Shown here piece after piece: positions 9,169-17,372 of a stretch of DNA of 64,000 bases. Position 1 is the first letter of the stretch. Every line of letters starts with the position of its first letter. Made by a program: the position numbers and the translations under genes. The notes under the pieces were generated by a model. It saw only the letters and a program-made list of their open reading frames with translations, was not told where the DNA came from and ran no database searches. This DNA comes from Stigmatella aurantiaca DW4/3-1 (GTDB taxonomy: Bacteria > Myxococcota > Myxococcia > Myxococcales > Myxococcaceae), in NCBI RefSeq assembly GCF_000165485.1, contig NC_014623.1, forward strand, positions 2,561,501 through 2,625,500, read 5' to 3'.

Positions 9169-9743
9169 ACCAGAAGACAGAGCAGAAGATAAAGTCCCGG
9201 GAGGCCATTCTCGCGTCCGCCGCGGCGCTCTTGAGAGAGCGTGGCATCACGGCAAGCTCGGTCAGTGACGTCATGAAAGGCGCTGGCCTCACCGTGGGGG
9301 GCTTCTACAACCACTTCGATTCCAAGGAGGTGCTCTTCGCCGAGACCATCCGCAGTTCGGCGAGCACCCTGTGGAACAAGCTCTTGGCGGGTGCGAAGGG
9401 GGATTCGCCCCGGGAGCGCATGGGGAGCGTGCTGGGCCGCTACCTCTCGCGCACGCACCGCGACAACACGGAGCAGGGATGTTTGCTGCCCAACACCGTT
9501 CCTGAAACCGCCCGGGAGGGTGAGCCGTATCTCAGCGCGCTGGAGGCTGAGCTGACCGGTTTCGTGGACTCGTTGAGCGCGATCATGGAAGGGGACGCCG
9601 GGCGCCGGGAGAAGGCGCTCGGGCTGATTGCGCTGATGTACGGCGCGCTGTCGTTGGCCCGGGCCGTCCGGGGCACCCCGCTCAGTGATGACTTTCTCCT
9701 GGCGGCGAAGAAGCTGGGGGAGCGGGCGCTCGCCGCGGAGTGA
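9165..9743 (+). CDS. TetR/AcrR family transcriptional regulator
   Basis: A 192-residue TetR-type repressor. The N-terminal helix-turn-helix reads REAILASAAALLRERGITASSVSDVMKGAGLTVGGFYNHFDSKEVL, with the family's GGFYNHF recognition-helix end at about residues 45-51. The remainder is the helical ligand-binding and dimerisation domain. The C-terminal half (TEQGCLLPNTVPETAR) resembles the TetR subgroup that controls small-molecule catabolic enzymes. It is the last gene of the thiolase operon and probably autoregulates through the inverted repeat at 7113-7132. Confidence 0.9.
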   Translation: MNQKTEQKIKSREAILASAAALLRERGITASSVSDVMKGAGLTVGGFYNHFDSKEVLFAETIRSSASTLWNKLLAGAKGDSPRERMGSVLGRYLSRTHRDNTEQGCLLPNTVPETAREGEPYLSALEAELTGFVDSLSAIMEGDAGRREKALGLIALMYGALSLARAVRGTPLSDDFLLAAKKLGERALAAE

Positions 9744-9826
9744 CAGGAAGTCCGACGAGTTCTCCCCGAGTGGCATGCGAACCGTCTAAGGTTTCCCCCT
9801 CCCCGGCAACTTTCAAGGAGTGGGTG

Positions 9827-10855
9827 ATGGGAATCCTTCAAGCATTGGGGCTGGAACTCGCGGGCTTGGGTGCCGGCCTTGTCGCCGGAGCGGTGGCCTG
9901 GTTCGTGGTGCGGTGTGTCCTCACGGGCTTCTTCAGCGTGGACCAGAGCGAGCGGGCGGTGAAGGTCCGGTTTGGACGCGCCGTGCGGCTGGCAGGAGAG
10001 CCCACGACGAAGGCCGGTCCGGTCAGCGAGGGGCTCGTGCGCGCGGACGAGGACCGCTACGTCTACCCGCAGGTGGAGGTCATTCCCCCGGGGGGGCCGT
10101 ATTTCAAATGGCCTTGGGAACGGGTGGTCAAGGTCTCGGTGGCCACCCAGACGCTCAACATGGCCTATGACCCCGAGTCGCACGATGCCAATGAGGGGGG
10201 CACGGTGCTCGAGGCGGTCACGAAGGATCAACTCAACACCGGGCTCACCGGTCAGCTCCGCTACCGCGTCTCGGAGCAGAACCTCTACGCCTACCTGTTC
10301 GCCGTGAAGAACCCCATCGCGCACGTGATGGGCTATTTCATCTCCATCCTGCGCGAGCGCATCGCCAGCTTCGAGGCGCCCCCGCCCCCCGTGGTCGAGG
10401 GCACCGTGCAGGCGGTCGAGGCGACGGCCGTTTCCGGTGTCTCCATCAATGATCTGCGCAAGAACCTGCGTGACCTCAACGAGCACATGGACCGGGAGAG
10501 CCGGGGCAGTCTGTCGCGCTATGGCATCGTCCTGGATGCTTCGCTCATCACCGGCATCGATCCGCCCCCGGAGGTGGACTCCGCGCTCGCGGCGATCAAC
10601 ACCGCGCACAACCATGTCTCCTCCGACATCAGTCTCGCGCAAGCCGCGGCGGACCAGAAGATCGTCCAGTCGCACCGCGCGGTGGAGCTGGAGACCCTGA
10701 GAGCCCAGGCGGAGGTGGAGCCCTTGGTGGCCCTGTCCGCCCAGCTCACCCTGCTCAAGCAGAGTGGTCCCGGGGCGCTGGAGGCCTACCTGCGCAACAT
10801 CCGGCTGGGCCTCTTCTCCAAGGCCAGCCAGGTGGTGATGGGGGTGAAGCCATGA
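9827..10855 (+). CDS. SPFH/band 7 domain membrane protein 1
   Basis: A 342-residue SPFH (stomatin/prohibitin/flotillin/HflK-C) protein. One N-terminal membrane segment (about residues 6-30) is followed by FFSVDQSERAVKVRFGRAVR, the usual start of the SPFH fold, then the band 7 core and a C-terminal helical region ending near LRNIRLGLFSKASQVVMG. The ATG at 9827 has AAGGAG seven bases upstream; the frame open from 9740 lacks one. It overlaps the next SPFH gene by ATGA, so the two probably form a hetero-oligomeric membrane cage like HflK/HflC. Unlike hflKC there is no FtsH or hflX nearby in the same operon. Confidence 0.85.
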   Translation: MGILQALGLELAGLGAGLVAGAVAWFVVRCVLTGFFSVDQSERAVKVRFGRAVRLAGEPTTKAGPVSEGLVRADEDRYVYPQVEVIPPGGPYFKWPWERVVKVSVATQTLNMAYDPESHDANEGGTVLEAVTKDQLNTGLTGQLRYRVSEQNLYAYLFAVKNPIAHVMGYFISILRERIASFEAPPPPVVEGTVQAVEATAVSGVSINDLRKNLRDLNEHMDRESRGSLSRYGIVLDASLITGIDPPPEVDSALAAINTAHNHVSSDISLAQAAADQKIVQSHRAVELETLRAQAEVEPLVALSAQLTLLKQSGPGALEAYLRNIRLGLFSKASQVVMGVKP

Positions 10856-11754
10856 GCGGCTTCGTGGTGGGCGCGGTCCTGGGCTTCTTCGCGATGTTGG
10901 TGGGCGTCCCCATCCTGCTGGGGGTGGGCCGGATGTTTGGCCTCTATGCCACCGTGGAGGAGCGCACCTGCCGGGTCTACGTGCTGCTCGGCCAGGTGGT
11001 GGCGGTGCTGGATGAGCCCGGCTTGCACTTCCTGTGGGCCCGGCTCGGGTGGAAGGCGCTGCTGGTGAACTGGTTTGGGCGCTGCCATGTGATTGACCTG
11101 CGCCTGGACCAGCAATACCTGCGCAGCCAGCCGGTGAACTCCGAAGAGGGCGCGCCCATGGGGATTGGCATCTGGTACGAGATGTTCATCTCGGATCCCC
11201 TCAAGTACCTCTTCGAGAACGCGGATCCCCGGGGCTCGCTGGCCTCCAACGTGAGCAATGCCACGGTGCGCTGCCTGTCCAACATGAAGCTCGCCCGCAT
11301 GATGGAGAGCCGGCACGAGATGAGCCGCACGGTGCGCGCCGAGGTGTCTCCCATGTCCCACGCCTACGGTTACCGCCTCGGCTCGGTCTATATCCGCAAG
11401 GTGCACTTCCGCGACCATGGGATGATCCGCCAGATCGAGGAGAAGGTCGTGAACCGGCTGCGGCAGGTGACCTCGGCCATCCGCCAGGATGGCGCCAACC
11501 AGGTGAGCATCCTGACCAGCTCCGCGGACCGTCAGGCCGCCATCGAGTTCGCCAAGGCGGCGGCCCTGCGCCCGCGCATTGTCGGCGCGGCCCTGCAGCG
11601 GATTTCTCAGGACCCGGATGTCGCATCGGCCATGTTCGAGATCCTCGAGTTGCAGCGGCTCCAGGAGGGCTCCGCGAAGCTGACCCTCATTCCGGAGGAA
11701 CAGAAGAGCGGCCTGCTCGCGCAGTTGCTGGTGGCGCCGCCGTCCGGGCGCTGA
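10852..11754 (+). CDS. SPFH/band 7 domain membrane protein 2
   Basis: A 300-residue partner of the upstream SPFH protein. A membrane segment at about 3-28 is followed by the segment YATVEERTCRVYVLLGQVVAVLDEPGLHFLW, the band 7 entry, and a core with the helix KVVNRLRQVTSAIRQDGANQVSILTSSADRQAAIEFAKAAALRP (split here only by turns). The C-terminal Leu-rich helix LEIQ-like region (FEILELQRLQEGS) resembles the tail of slipins. Its last 68 bases overlap the convergent LysR gene. Function is inferred as membrane microdomain organisation or protease regulation. Confidence 0.83.
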   Translation: MSGFVVGAVLGFFAMLVGVPILLGVGRMFGLYATVEERTCRVYVLLGQVVAVLDEPGLHFLWARLGWKALLVNWFGRCHVIDLRLDQQYLRSQPVNSEEGAPMGIGIWYEMFISDPLKYLFENADPRGSLASNVSNATVRCLSNMKLARMMESRHEMSRTVRAEVSPMSHAYGYRLGSVYIRKVHFRDHGMIRQIEEKVVNRLRQVTSAIRQDGANQVSILTSSADRQAAIEFAKAAALRPRIVGAALQRISQDPDVASAMFEILELQRLQEGSAKLTLIPEEQKSGLLAQLLVAPPSGR

Positions 11755-12649
11755 GCGGCCCCTGGGGCGGGCTCGCCAGCTCCTTCACCGTGCGGCGGAG
11801 CCAGACGTGCGCGGGCTCATGGTCGAAGCGGGGATGCCAGGCCTGCGCGATGAAGATGGCGTCGAGTGCCAGGGGCACGGCGCGCGGGCGCACCGGCATC
11901 AGCTTGGTCACGGCGCTGGCGAAGACAAGGGGGACGACGGTCAACGCCCCCGTCTGGGCGACGAGCGCCGCCGCGGCGAGCCCGTTGGGCACCACCACCG
12001 TCACGCGGCGCCGCAGTCCGTGTTGCTCGAGCAGCACGTCCATGGCCGTGCGGATCTTCCCGCGCCGCGAGACGACGACATGCTCGGCGTGAGCGAAGCG
12101 CTCGAGCGTGAGCCGGCCCCTGGCGAGCGGCGTCTTCGTCCCAACCAGGACGGCGTACGCATCCACATATAAACGCTGGGTGCGGATCTCCGGTCCCAGG
12201 GCTCCCTGGACGCCGATGTCGAGGTCAACGTCTCCGTCGCGCAGGGCGCTGACGTCTTCCTCGCCCTCCGCGACGAAGCGCAGCGTCAGCCCAGGGGCCT
12301 CCTCGCGCACCCGTTTCACAAGCTCGACGCCCAGGCCGGGGATGACACCGTCGTTCACCCGGATGGACAGCGTGCGCACCATGTCTCGCGGAGACCGAGG
12401 TGTGTCCGGGCTGAGCAGGGCCGTGGCGTCCTCGACCAGGGCGCGCACCTTCTCGCGGAGGGCCAAGGCGCGGGGCGTGGGCACCAGTCCGTGGCCCGCG
12501 CGCACGAAGACCGGATCCCCGAGGGACTTCCGGATTCGCGTCAGGGTGCGGCTCATCGCCGGAGGACTCAGTTGGAGCCGCTGGGCCGCGCGGGCGACGC
12601 TCCCCTCGCGCAAGAGCGCATCGAGGGCGACGAGGAGGTTGAGGTCCAT
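11687..12649 (-). CDS. LysR family transcriptional regulator
   Basis: A 320-residue LysR-type regulator beginning MDLNLLVALDALLREGSVARAAQRLQLS, the classic winged helix-turn-helix of this family, and followed by an effector-binding domain. The ATG at 12649 is chosen over the in-frame ATG at 12682 because the family starts at this MDLNLL motif. The C-terminal 25 residues (Pro/Ala/Arg-rich) are encoded in the overlap with the convergent SPFH2 gene and are probably a tail extension. It follows the methyltransferase gene by 34 bases on the same strand and probably regulates that gene or the SDR gene. Confidence 0.9.
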   Translation of the reverse strand: MDLNLLVALDALLREGSVARAAQRLQLSPPAMSRTLTRIRKSLGDPVFVRAGHGLVPTPRALALREKVRALVEDATALLSPDTPRSPRDMVRTLSIRVNDGVIPGLGVELVKRVREEAPGLTLRFVAEGEEDVSALRDGDVDLDIGVQGALGPEIRTQRLYVDAYAVLVGTKTPLARGRLTLERFAHAEHVVVSRRGKIRTAMDVLLEQHGLRRRVTVVVPNGLAAAALVAQTGALTVVPLVFASAVTKLMPVRPRAVPLALDAIFIAQAWHPRFDHEPAHVWLRRTVKELASPPQGPLSARTAAPPATARAGRSSVPPE

Positions 12650-12683
12650 GGTGGGCACCGGCGCGATGTTAGCCGCGCGCACG

Positions 12684-13364
12684 TCACGGGGTGCGCACGG
12701 CGAAGAGGCAATCGTCTCCGTCCCAGGGAAGCGCGATGGGGGTGTAGCCGTTCGATGGCCGTGCGATGTGCTCGGCGAAACCAGGGCTCATCTTCACATT
12801 GTCGGCGACGACCACGGCGCCCGGGGCGAGCTGAGGCTCGAGCCGCTCGAGGATGGGCAGGTAGAGGGGTTTCGCGCCGTCGAGCAGCAACAGATCGATG
12901 GGGCCGGGCAGGGGGGCCCTCAGCGTCTCGAGGGCGTCGCCTTCCCGGAACTCGACGAGGTGGACGAGGCCCGCGGCCGTGAGGTTCTCCCGGGCGCGCC
13001 GCACCTTCGAGGGCTCGAACTCGGTGGTGATGAGCGTGCCGCCGCCTTCATCCCGAAGCGCCGCGGCGAGGTGAATCGTCGAGATGCCAAAGGAGGTGCC
13101 GAACTCCACGAGGATCTTCGCGCGTCTGGCCCGGGCCAGCGCATACAGCAGTCGGCCCAGTTCCTCCGAGACGGGCAAGTAGGCGGCGGCGACCTGGGTG
13201 TAGAACTGCCGGTAATCGCTTTGCAGGGCTTGGTGGAGGGAGCCCTGCGCGTCAGGGCCTTGCTGGCGAAGGGGCGCGAGCACGGCCGCGTCGGTCTTCC
13301 GGGCGTCGGCGAAGAGGTGGGTGAGAAGGGCTGAGACCGTGGGCTCATGAAGGGTGGATGGCAT
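12684..13364 (-). CDS. Class I SAM-dependent O-methyltransferase
   Basis: A 226-residue methyltransferase of the catechol/caffeoyl-CoA type (methyltransf_3/24 fold). The SAM-binding motif I is ILVEFGTSFGISTIHLAAAL at about 69-88, with motif II TLITTEFEPSKVRRARENL and the metal-site-like strand IDLLLLDGAKPLYLPIL. The ATG at 13364 has GGGG upstream; the longer frame to 13493 encodes filler. It lies between an SDR gene and a LysR gene on the same strand, suggesting small-molecule tailoring. Substrate unknown. Confidence 0.88.
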   Translation of the reverse strand: MPSTLHEPTVSALLTHLFADARKTDAAVLAPLRQQGPDAQGSLHQALQSDYRQFYTQVAAAYLPVSEELGRLLYALARARRAKILVEFGTSFGISTIHLAAALRDEGGGTLITTEFEPSKVRRARENLTAAGLVHLVEFREGDALETLRAPLPGPIDLLLLDGAKPLYLPILERLEPQLAPGAVVVADNVKMSPGFAEHIARPSNGYTPIALPWDGDDCLFAVRTP

Positions 13365-13400
13365 GTCCCCACGGTGCCGTTCCCCCGCTTCAGAAACCAG

Positions 13401-13413
13401 TGCAGCCGGTGCA
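13401..13413 (-). promoter_or_regulatory. LysR-type T-N11-A box candidate upstream of the methyltransferase gene
   Basis: On the minus strand TGCACCGGCTGCA is an interrupted palindrome (TGCA-N5-TGCA) that fits the T-N11-A LysR core exactly. It lies 37 bases upstream of the methyltransferase start, in the operon that encodes a LysR regulator two positions later. Confidence 0.4.
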
Positions 13414-13419
13414 GTGTGT

Positions 13420-13438
13420 CCGTGCGTCAGACGCACGG
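13420..13438. terminator. Stem-loop downstream of the SDR gene
   Basis: CCGTGCGT-CAG-ACGCACGG is a perfect 8-bp inverted repeat with a three-base loop, about 30 bases beyond the SDR stop codon at 13468-13470. It could end the SDR transcript or separate it from the methyltransferase promoter. No T-tract follows. Confidence 0.5.
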
Positions 13439-13467
13439 GAATGGGGCTTGGGCGGGGCTCGCCCGCG

Positions 13468-14235
13468 TCAGAAGGCGCGGCCCTGGCCGCCATCCACGGG
13501 GAGGGTGGCTCCGGTCACCCAGCGGGCGCGCTCCGAGCACAAGAAGGTGACGACATCCGCCACCTCCTCGGGCGTCCCGAAGCGGCCCCAGGGCATCTCC
13601 TCGCGCAGCATCTTCTCCACCTTTTCGGGCTGGGCCTTCTGGCGCCGGTCCCAGCTTCCGCCTGGAAAGAGGATGGAGCCCGGGGCCACGCCGTTGACGC
13701 GGATCCGGTAGCGGGCCAGATCGATGGCCATCTCCTTGGTCAGGGCGGTGAGGCCCGCCTTGGCGGCGGTGTAGGGGGCGCTGGAGGCGTACTCCCGGCC
13801 GAAGATGGAGTTGATGTGCACGATGCAGCCGCCCCGCTCGCGCATGGTGTCCACGGCGCGCTGGCTGCACCACACGGCGGCCAGGAGGTTGCGCTCCAGG
13901 ACTTCCGTCCACTGGCCCGGGGTGGCGTGCTCGAACGAGCCCGCGCCGCCGCTGCCCCCCACGTTGTTGACGAGGATGTCCACGGTCCCGAATGCGCGGA
14001 CCGTGGCGTCCACCGCGGCCCGGGCGCCTTCGGGGGTGGCCACGTCTCCCACGGCGGTGGTGACCTGGGCGCCCTCCGCCCGGAGCTGTGTGGCCGTTTG
14101 TTCGAGGGGCTCCGCGTTCCGGGCGCTCAGGCAGAGGCGGGCGCCCTCCCGTGCCAGCGCGAAGGCGATGGCGCGTCCGATGCCGCGGCTGCTGCCCGTC
14201 ACAAGTGCCGCTTTGCCCGTGAGTTCCAGGTTCAT
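13468..14235 (-). CDS. SDR family oxidoreductase
   Basis: A 255-residue short-chain dehydrogenase/reductase. The cofactor site TGSSRGIGRAIA is at about residues 14-25, the NNVGG strand follows, and the catalytic residues are Ser in HINSIFG and Tyr-x-x-x-Lys in SSAPYTAAKAGL. The C-terminal DGGQG motif closes the fold. The ATG at 14235 is chosen because the fold starts there; the open frame to 14499 is filler. It is divergent from the DUF885 gene. The substrate cannot be read; 3-ketoacyl-ACP-reductase-like or steroid/sugar alcohol activity is possible. Confidence 0.92.
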   Translation of the reverse strand: MNLELTGKAALVTGSSRGIGRAIAFALAREGARLCLSARNAEPLEQTATQLRAEGAQVTTAVGDVATPEGARAAVDATVRAFGTVDILVNNVGGSGGAGSFEHATPGQWTEVLERNLLAAVWCSQRAVDTMRERGGCIVHINSIFGREYASSAPYTAAKAGLTALTKEMAIDLARYRIRVNGVAPGSILFPGGSWDRRQKAQPEKVEKMLREEMPWGRFGTPEEVADVVTFLCSERARWVTGATLPVDGGQGRAF

Positions 14236-14326
14236 GCTGGGCGTTCTAGCCGGAAGAAGCCGCGAAGTCGGTAACGCAAATGGCGCTGCCGTGTGGCGTT
14301 GCGCGTGTGGAAGACTCCTCGCCCCC

Positions 14327-16117
14327 ATGAATGTCCGTCCCATGTTGGCTGTGCTGTGGTTTCTGGCTTCGGCCTGCGCCACTTCTTCTTCGAGCCGTCC
14401 CGCGTCTTCCCTTGCTGCCTCCGCCGAGGATGCACGCTTCACCGCCCTCCTGGAGGAGGACTGGGAAAGGACCCTGCGCGAGTACCCCACGCTGGCCACC
14501 TTCGTGGGGGATCCGCGCTACAACGACCGGCTGACGGACGAGTCGTTCGAGGCCATCGCGCGCCGCAAGCAGGAACTCCAGGCGCTGTCCGGGCGCTTGA
14601 AGACGATCGACCGTGCCCGTCTGTCCGCGGCCCAGCAGCTCAACTACGACCTCTTCGCCCGCGATGTGGCGTCTGGCCTCGAGGGGCTGCGCTTCCCCGA
14701 CGAGTACCTGCCGATCAGCCAGCTGGGCGGGGTCCACGACCGGATGGCGGAGCTGGCGCAGGGCGTGCCCAAGCGCACGGTGAAGGACTTCCAGGACTTC
14801 GTGAAGCGCCTGCGCGCGGTTCCCCTCATGGTGGATCAATCCATCGCGCTGATGCGCAAGGGGGTGGAGGCCGGGGTGACGCCCCCTCGGGTGACGCTCA
14901 GGGACGTGGCGGGCCTCATCCGCAACCAGATCGTCGAATCGCCCGAGCAGAGCCCGGTCTACCGGGCGCTCTTCGAGGGGTTTCCCCTCGCCTTGAAGGC
15001 TGACGAGGCGCGGCTGCGCGCGGAGGTGGCCGCGGCCCTTCGCGAGGCGGTGGTGCCCGCCTACCGGAAGTTGCTGGCCTTCTTCGAGGCGGACTACTTG
15101 CCGCGGGCCCGCGAGTCGATCGCCATGTCCGCGTTGCCGGATGGGGCGGCCTGGTACGCCTACCGGGTGAAGGAGATGACCACCACGGATCTCTCGCCCG
15201 AGGCCATTCACCAACTGGGGCAGGCGGAGGTGAAGCGCATCCTTGGAGAGATGGAGAAGGTGAAAGCAGAGGCCGGCTTCCAGGGCTCGGTGCAGCAGTT
15301 CGCTCAGTTTCTGCTCAAGGACCCGCGCTTCGCCTTCCGCTCGCGTGAGGAGTTGTTGATGACGTACCGGGACCTGACCAAGCGCCTGGATCCAGAGCTG
15401 CCCAAGATGTTCCGCACGCTCCCGCGCCTCACCTACGGCGTGCTGCCCGTGCCTGGGTACTCGGAGAAGACGGTGCCCGCTGGCTACTACATGCCGGGCT
15501 CGCTCGAGGCGGGCCGCGCCGGGTACTTCTTCGTCAACACGTATGACTTGCCCTCCCGGTCCAAGTGGATGGTGGACGCGCTGGTGCTGCACGAGACCGT
15601 GCCGGGGCACCACTTCCAGATCTCCATCGCGCAAGAGCAGGGCGAGGTGCCCTCGTTCCGGCGCCACGGTATCTATGGGGCCTTCGTCGAGGGCTGGGGC
15701 CTCTACGCCGAGTCCCTCGGTCACGAACTGGGCGTGTACCAGGATCCGTACGCGAAGTTTGGCCAGCTGGCCTCCGAGATGTTGCGCTCCATCCGGCTCG
15801 TGGTGGACACGGGGGTCCACTCCCAAGGGTGGACTCGGGAGCAGGCCCTTGCCTTCTTCCGCGAGTACTCGGGCGAGTCCGAGCACGACATCGTGGTCGA
15901 GGTGGACCGGTACATCGTCAATCCCGCGCAGGCCCTCTGTTACAAGGTGGGAGCGCTGAAGATCCAAGAACTGCGCGCCTGGGCCACCCGCGAGTTGGGG
16001 CCCCGTTTCGATGTGCGCACCTTTCACGACGTGGTGCTCCGCTCGGGGGCGCTGCCGTTGCCCGCCCTGGAATCCCAGGTGAAGGCGTGGGTATCCCACA
16101 CGCAATCCGTTCCCTGA
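14327..16117 (+). CDS. DUF885 family metallopeptidase-like lipoprotein
   Basis: A 596-residue DUF885 protein, a family of exported zinc-peptidase-like proteins. The signature HETVPGHH lies at about 422-429 and supplies candidate zinc ligands. The N-terminus (MLAVLWFLASACATSSSS) is a signal peptide ending in a Cys, consistent with a lipoprotein. The ATG at 14327 is preferred; the frame open from 13805 overlaps the SDR gene and is not coding. It is a single gene divergent from the SDR. The family's substrates are not well known; peptide hydrolysis is inferred from the motif. Confidence 0.88.
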   Translation: MNVRPMLAVLWFLASACATSSSSRPASSLAASAEDARFTALLEEDWERTLREYPTLATFVGDPRYNDRLTDESFEAIARRKQELQALSGRLKTIDRARLSAAQQLNYDLFARDVASGLEGLRFPDEYLPISQLGGVHDRMAELAQGVPKRTVKDFQDFVKRLRAVPLMVDQSIALMRKGVEAGVTPPRVTLRDVAGLIRNQIVESPEQSPVYRALFEGFPLALKADEARLRAEVAAALREAVVPAYRKLLAFFEADYLPRARESIAMSALPDGAAWYAYRVKEMTTTDLSPEAIHQLGQAEVKRILGEMEKVKAEAGFQGSVQQFAQFLLKDPRFAFRSREELLMTYRDLTKRLDPELPKMFRTLPRLTYGVLPVPGYSEKTVPAGYYMPGSLEAGRAGYFFVNTYDLPSRSKWMVDALVLHETVPGHHFQISIAQEQGEVPSFRRHGIYGAFVEGWGLYAESLGHELGVYQDPYAKFGQLASEMLRSIRLVVDTGVHSQGWTREQALAFFREYSGESEHDIVVEVDRYIVNPAQALCYKVGALKIQELRAWATRELGPRFDVRTFHDVVLRSGALPLPALESQVKAWVSHTQSVP

Positions 16118-16178
16118 AATCCCGATTAGTTCATTTTTCTATTGTTCTGTGACTTCAAAGAGCGTAGAAAAATACAAT

Positions 16179-17141
16179 ATGAATGGATGCATTCGACCAG
16201 GCACGCATGCTCCGGAGGGGTGGTCGCCTTGGAGCCTGCAGGGGGGGGCCCACGGGTCCCAAGATTTGCCCACGCTGAGCGTCGGGGGGCCACCGGAGAG
16301 CCGTCCGCTCGAGAAGGGGCTCTTCGCCGAGCGGTACGCGCTGCGGCGAGTGGTTGGAAGTGGGGGGATGGGGACGGTGTACCAGGCGTGGGATGAGCTG
16401 TGCGGGCAGCCCGTGGCGCTGAAGGTGCTGGAGGCCACGGGGCCGCGCAATCCCGGGGCTCAGGAGCGCTTCCGCCGCGAGGCCAAGCTGGCGCGGCGCA
16501 TCTCCCACCCCAACGTGGCCCGCGTGTTCGAGCTGGGCAATGCCCAGGGGCGCTCCTTTCTCACCATGGAGTATGTGGAAGGGGAGGACCTGAAGAGCTT
16601 GCTGGCGCGGGAGGGATGCCTCTCCCCGGTGCGGGCGGCGCGGTTGGCCGTGGAAGTGTGCGCTGGGCTGGAGGCCGCGCACGAGGCCTCGGTGGCGCAC
16701 CGGGATCTGAAGCCGGCCAATGTGTTGGTGGAGCGGGGCGGGCGGGTGGTGCTGACGGACTTCGGCATTGCACGGTCCCTGGAGGACTCGCCCGAGGAGG
16801 GACTGACGCGCATCCATGGTCTGGTGGGCACTCCCCAGTACATGGCGCCCGAGCAACTCACCGAGGGCAAGGTGGATCGGCGCACGGACCTCTACGCGGT
16901 GGGGTTGCTGCTCTACGAGATGCTGGTGGGGCAGCCCGCGTTCGCCCAGTCCACCTCCCTCAAGGCCGCCTTCGAGCGGATGGGGGCCCCGCCTCCGGAT
17001 CCGCGCGATCGCCGCGAGGTGCCCGAGGAACTCGCGCGGGTGGTGCGCACGTGCCTGGCGGTGTCCCCCTCTGGGCGGCCTTCGCGCGCCCGGGAGGTGG
17101 CCCAGACACTGGAGGCGTGGTTGACCGGCGGGAGCGTGTAG
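16179..17141 (+). CDS. Ser/Thr protein kinase (Hanks type), soluble
   Basis: A protein kinase of about 320 residues. Kinase landmarks are all present: Gly-rich loop GSGGMGTVYQAW, the ATP-binding Lys in VALKVLEA, catalytic loop HRDLKPANVL, DFGIA, and APEQ. It covers the whole chain with no membrane or sensor domain, so it is a small cytosolic kinase typical of myxobacteria. The start is uncertain: GTG at 16149 or ATG at 16179 are both in frame and neither has a clear ribosome-binding site; the domain itself begins near 16320. The preceding 60 bases are AT-rich. Substrates unknown. Confidence 0.88.
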   Translation: MNGCIRPGTHAPEGWSPWSLQGGAHGSQDLPTLSVGGPPESRPLEKGLFAERYALRRVVGSGGMGTVYQAWDELCGQPVALKVLEATGPRNPGAQERFRREAKLARRISHPNVARVFELGNAQGRSFLTMEYVEGEDLKSLLAREGCLSPVRAARLAVEVCAGLEAAHEASVAHRDLKPANVLVERGGRVVLTDFGIARSLEDSPEEGLTRIHGLVGTPQYMAPEQLTEGKVDRRTDLYAVGLLLYEMLVGQPAFAQSTSLKAAFERMGAPPPDPRDRREVPEELARVVRTCLAVSPSGRPSRAREVAQTLEAWLTGGSV

Positions 17142-17175
17142 CGTCCCTCCGCGCAGTGTGGGTTTCGGGCATCTC

Positions 17176-17204
17176 TTGACTTGCGGAGAGTGCCTCCCTA
17201 GCGT
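17176..17204 (+). promoter_or_regulatory. Sigma-70-type promoter upstream of the dioxygenase gene
   Basis: TTGACT at 17176-17181 and TAGCGT at 17199-17204 are separated by exactly 17 bases. The -35 is strong and the -10 matches at the first two and last bases only. Transcription would start near 17211, giving a leader of about 160 bases that contains a short ORF and a stem-loop before the ATG at 17373. Confidence 0.45.
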
Positions 17205-17214
17205 CGAACCCCTG

Positions 17215-17322
17215 ATGCATTCTCTCGAGGCCCGCTCCCGGTCGTCCTCCCGCGGCTGTTGTCGCGGCGGTGGATGCCGTGAGCGCTTGGCGCGAGGGAA
17301 CCGCCGGTTCATTCTCGCCTGA
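17215..17322 (+). CDS. Small Cys-rich ORF (35 aa), possible leader peptide
   Basis: ATG at 17215 opens a 35-codon frame containing RGCCRGGGCRER and ending in TGA at 17320-17322. No ribosome-binding site precedes it, but it would start about four bases after the predicted transcription start, as in leaderless genes. Three Cys codons fall within seven positions (codons 15, 16 and 21). Its last codons form the 5' arm of the stem-loop at 17292-17334. It may be chance in GC-rich DNA; I list it because position and structure suggest an attenuator. Confidence 0.25.
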   Translation: MHSLEARSRSSSRGCCRGGGCRERLARGNRRFILA

Positions 17323-17334
17323 GCGTTCCCTCGC
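17292..17334 (+). promoter_or_regulatory. Stem-loop in the dioxygenase leader
   Basis: GCGAGGGAAC (17292-17301) and GTTCCCTCGC (17325-17334) form a perfect 10-bp stem with a 23-base loop. The loop contains the stop codon of the small upstream ORF, and the 3' arm ends 28 bases before the ribosome-binding site CAGGAGGG of the dioxygenase gene. A ribosome translating the small ORF would open the 5' arm. Confidence 0.45.
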
Positions 17335-17372
17335 CGAGGATTGCTGGCCGCCGTTTTGCCCCAGGAGGGTCC

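Noticed and set aside
16143-16178. Promoter upstream of the Ser/Thr kinase with TACAAT as -10
   Set aside because: No -35 lies at a fitting distance, and the -10 would leave no leader before the ATG.
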